This document shows, piece after piece, positions 62,171-64,000 of a stretch of 64,000 bases of DNA (the first letter of the stretch is position 1; every line of letters starts with the position of its first letter). The notes under the pieces are model-generated. The model was given only the letters and a program-made list of their open reading frames with translations. It ran no database searches and was not told the origin of the DNA. This DNA is from Microglena sp. YARC. Lineage: Eukaryota; Chlorophyta; Chlorophyceae; Chlamydomonadales; Chlamydomonadaceae. A program made the translations under genes and the position numbers. The stretch is from positions 1 to 64,000 of the forward strand of contig JAJSRW010001615.1 of assembly GCA_022414725.1 (NCBI GenBank), written 5' to 3'.

Positions 62171-62353
62171 TCCGAAAAGTTTTTGGAAAGACGTGCGTGA
62201 GCCTAACAAGGCCACTACGGCAGATATCACAATTCATGATTGGACTGATTATTTTGCAGACCTCTTTGATGTGCAAGTAGGTATTGATCCAAGTCTGGAT
62301 GCTAGGGACTTTGTCCCTCAAGCTGATGGACCTCAGATAGAGGCCGCACCAAC

Positions 62354-63446
62354 ATGGTTATGTCAAGACTTTACCACCCAGGAGGTGTTTTTCTGTTCTC
62401 CAATCCCTACGGAAAAAACTCCTCCCCCGGGGTAGATGGTATCCCTGCAGAATGGTACAGATTTGCTTCCCATGAGGCCAACTCCCGATTTGTACAAGCT
62501 ATGACTAACCTGTTTAATCTCATCTGGAAGACTTCTTACCCTAGCCAATGGGCTGCAGCTGCCTTGGTACCCGTACCCAAATCCAAAGGCAGTGTGTATG
62601 ACAAGGACAACTATCGAGGTCTTGCGGTGAGCAACTCCATAGGAAAGATCTTCTCCCTTTGCATGCTACGTAGACTAGATGATTGGTCAGAAGAATTCAA
62701 CCTCAGAGCCGCTGGCCAATTTGGATTTAGAAGTGGTAGGGGTACTGCAGATGCATCATTCATTCTTAACCATATTGTAGATAAATATAGAGAAAATAAA
62801 AAACCACTCTTTGTGGCTTTTGTTGATTTCAAGAAGGCTTATGATTGGGTCAACAGAGACTTGCTATGGGATTGCTTAGCAAGGCTAGGAGTCAAGGACC
62901 CCTATCTCAGTATTATGAAGTCCATGTATAATCATGTTGTTTTCCAAGTTTCGCCTACATGGGGACATTGGATCCTCCTTTCCATCCCTTGTAGGAGTTA
63001 AACAAGGAGACCCCCTATCCCCACTCCTATTCGGTCTGTTCATTGATAGAATTGAATCGTTCCTCCAATCCAAGCTCCCAAATGTAGGGGCTGAGCTTAG
63101 GGGAAAGATTCTGCAACTGTTACTTTATGCTGATGACCTAGCTATAATGGCAGAATCCCCGGCAGATATGCAAGCGATGCTTGACTGCCTGAGAGATTTC
63201 TGCGAGGCTACTAAGATGGCTGTGAATATAAAGAAAACTGAGATTGTCGTTTTCAACAAACAATTCTGTGATGAGGCCCGCATGGATCCTGATTACAAAT
63301 TTGTCTATGATGGAGCACAACTTTCTACAAAGTTATCTTTTATCTACTTGGGATCCTCTTTGTGGATGGTGACTCAAGCAATCGTGCAAAAGCTGCTTTT
63401 TCTAGGATGCTCACTAAGGCCAAAAGGCACACCACATGCTTCGTAG
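62354..63446 (+). pseudogene. LINE reverse transcriptase, frameshifted
   Basis: Two overlapping frames (62354-63001 and 62934-63446) carry the RT motifs in order: PVPKSKGSVYDKDNYRGLAV, QFGFRSGRGTADASF, FVDFKKAYDWVNRDL, GVKQGDPLSPLLFG and LLLYADDLAIMAESPAD. A frameshift near 62.95-63.0 kb separates the DFKKAYD part from the YADD part. Further frames after 63436 hold the C-terminal region (ILNFGCEVWAP). Confidence 0.92.
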
Positions 63447-64000
63447 GCGATGCCATACTATGGAGATATACAATATTGATATTCTCACCCACCTGTTTGA
63501 TTCTCTTGTACAACCTATCCTGAATTTTGGCTGTGAGGTGTGGGCTCCTTCTATTCTGAACAACACACTTATCTCAAATGACCATGCTTGTGAGAAATGG
63601 CATAGAGGTATAACTTAAACAAATGTTGGGTGTTTGCCAATCTACTACATCTAATATTATCATGGAAGAGCTGGGTAGAACCCCGTTGTGTTTTGCTTGG
63701 CTTAAACAAGCTTTGCGCTTCTGGAACAAGACCATACATAAAGAACCTGAGGATCTCATTAGAATGGCTCTTGAGGAATCTTTTGACTCCAACACTGGCT
63801 GGGTTCATGACTTGCGTTGTGCTCTCCACAAGCTAGGATCCAGTAAAAACATCAACATTTTGGAGGCTGTCGATGTCGAAGGTATTATGTCTGAAGTTTT
63901 TGAGTCATGGAGGTTTAAGTACCCAAGTGACACCAATGCAGTTAGAGACATCCCTGATGAGAGAAGGGTTGGCTTTAAACGCCTCCGATACCAAAAATGG

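Larger units (their letters stand above)
60879..64000 (+). mobile_element. Decayed L1-like LINE (endonuclease + reverse transcriptase)
   Basis: An apurinic-type endonuclease is followed by reverse transcriptase, broken by several frameshifts and running past the window end. Seen: CLAWNIRGQL (endonuclease start), VVMGDFNARVG, SVIDYALA and FDHMPI (endonuclease core and end); then KDNYRGLAVSNSIGKIFS, FGFRSGRGTADASF, FVDFKKAYDWVNRDLLW, GVKQGDPLSPLLFGLF and LLLYADDLAIM (RT with YADD). The 3' part gives NFGCEVWAP. The copy cannot be active. Its start abuts an AT-rich MITE at 60.69-60.85 kb whose right end is missing. Confidence 0.92.

Overview
This is nuclear DNA from a eukaryote, most likely a chlorophyte green alga (inferred). 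Genes are split by GT-AG introns, and coding exons are tiny islands in kilobases of microsatellites, minisatellites and small transposons. The enzymes present (a plant-type phosphopantothenoylcysteine decarboxylase, a complex I CHCH subunit, a TKL-like kinase) and an L1-like LINE fit that guess. The species cannot be named from this sequence.

Layout. About 4.4-7.6 kb (+): probable exons of a Met/Pro-rich and Cys-containing, perhaps extracellular, protein. 10.98-11.44 kb (+): first two exons of an NDUFA8-like complex I subunit. 17.94-47.52 kb (-): one complete protein kinase gene, rebuilt here from 12 exons. They sum to 1,473 coding bases (490 codons plus stop), every junction is GT-AG and every phase matches. 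The coding part is about 5% of the 29.6 kb gene. 50.89-59.29 kb (+): phosphopantothenoylcysteine decarboxylase (PPCDC/HAL3), four exons found, the last one(s) not found and a one-base frame break at the start of exon 3. 60.0-60.2 kb (-): a Cys-rich C-terminal reading frame of uncertain standing. 60.88 kb to the end (+): a decayed LINE with endonuclease and reverse transcriptase.

The most unusual feature is how the introns are built. Almost every kinase exon, PPCDC exons 2-4 and the exon at 7.0 kb are flanked by one to nineteen partial copies of their own edge. Each copy holds a splice site plus 15-90 bases of exon, and the copies are often amplified as arrays of fixed period (90, 99, about 165 or 105 bp). 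The introns seem to have grown outward from exon edges by repeated local duplication, leaving many decoy splice sites. Dispersed elements are caught inside some of these arrays.

Repeats: a tRNA-derived SINE family with a shared 3' tail (4 long copies, 4 tail fragments); hAT-like MITEs with 8-bp target duplications; an AT-rich MITE family with TAGGGNNCGGCA ends; a fold-back element; and several unnamed dispersed families called B, D, F and J here. The kinase has all catalytic residues, a repeat-bearing insertion in its activation segment and a C-terminal CaaX box preceded by a second Cys, so it is predicted to be a lipid-anchored signalling kinase.
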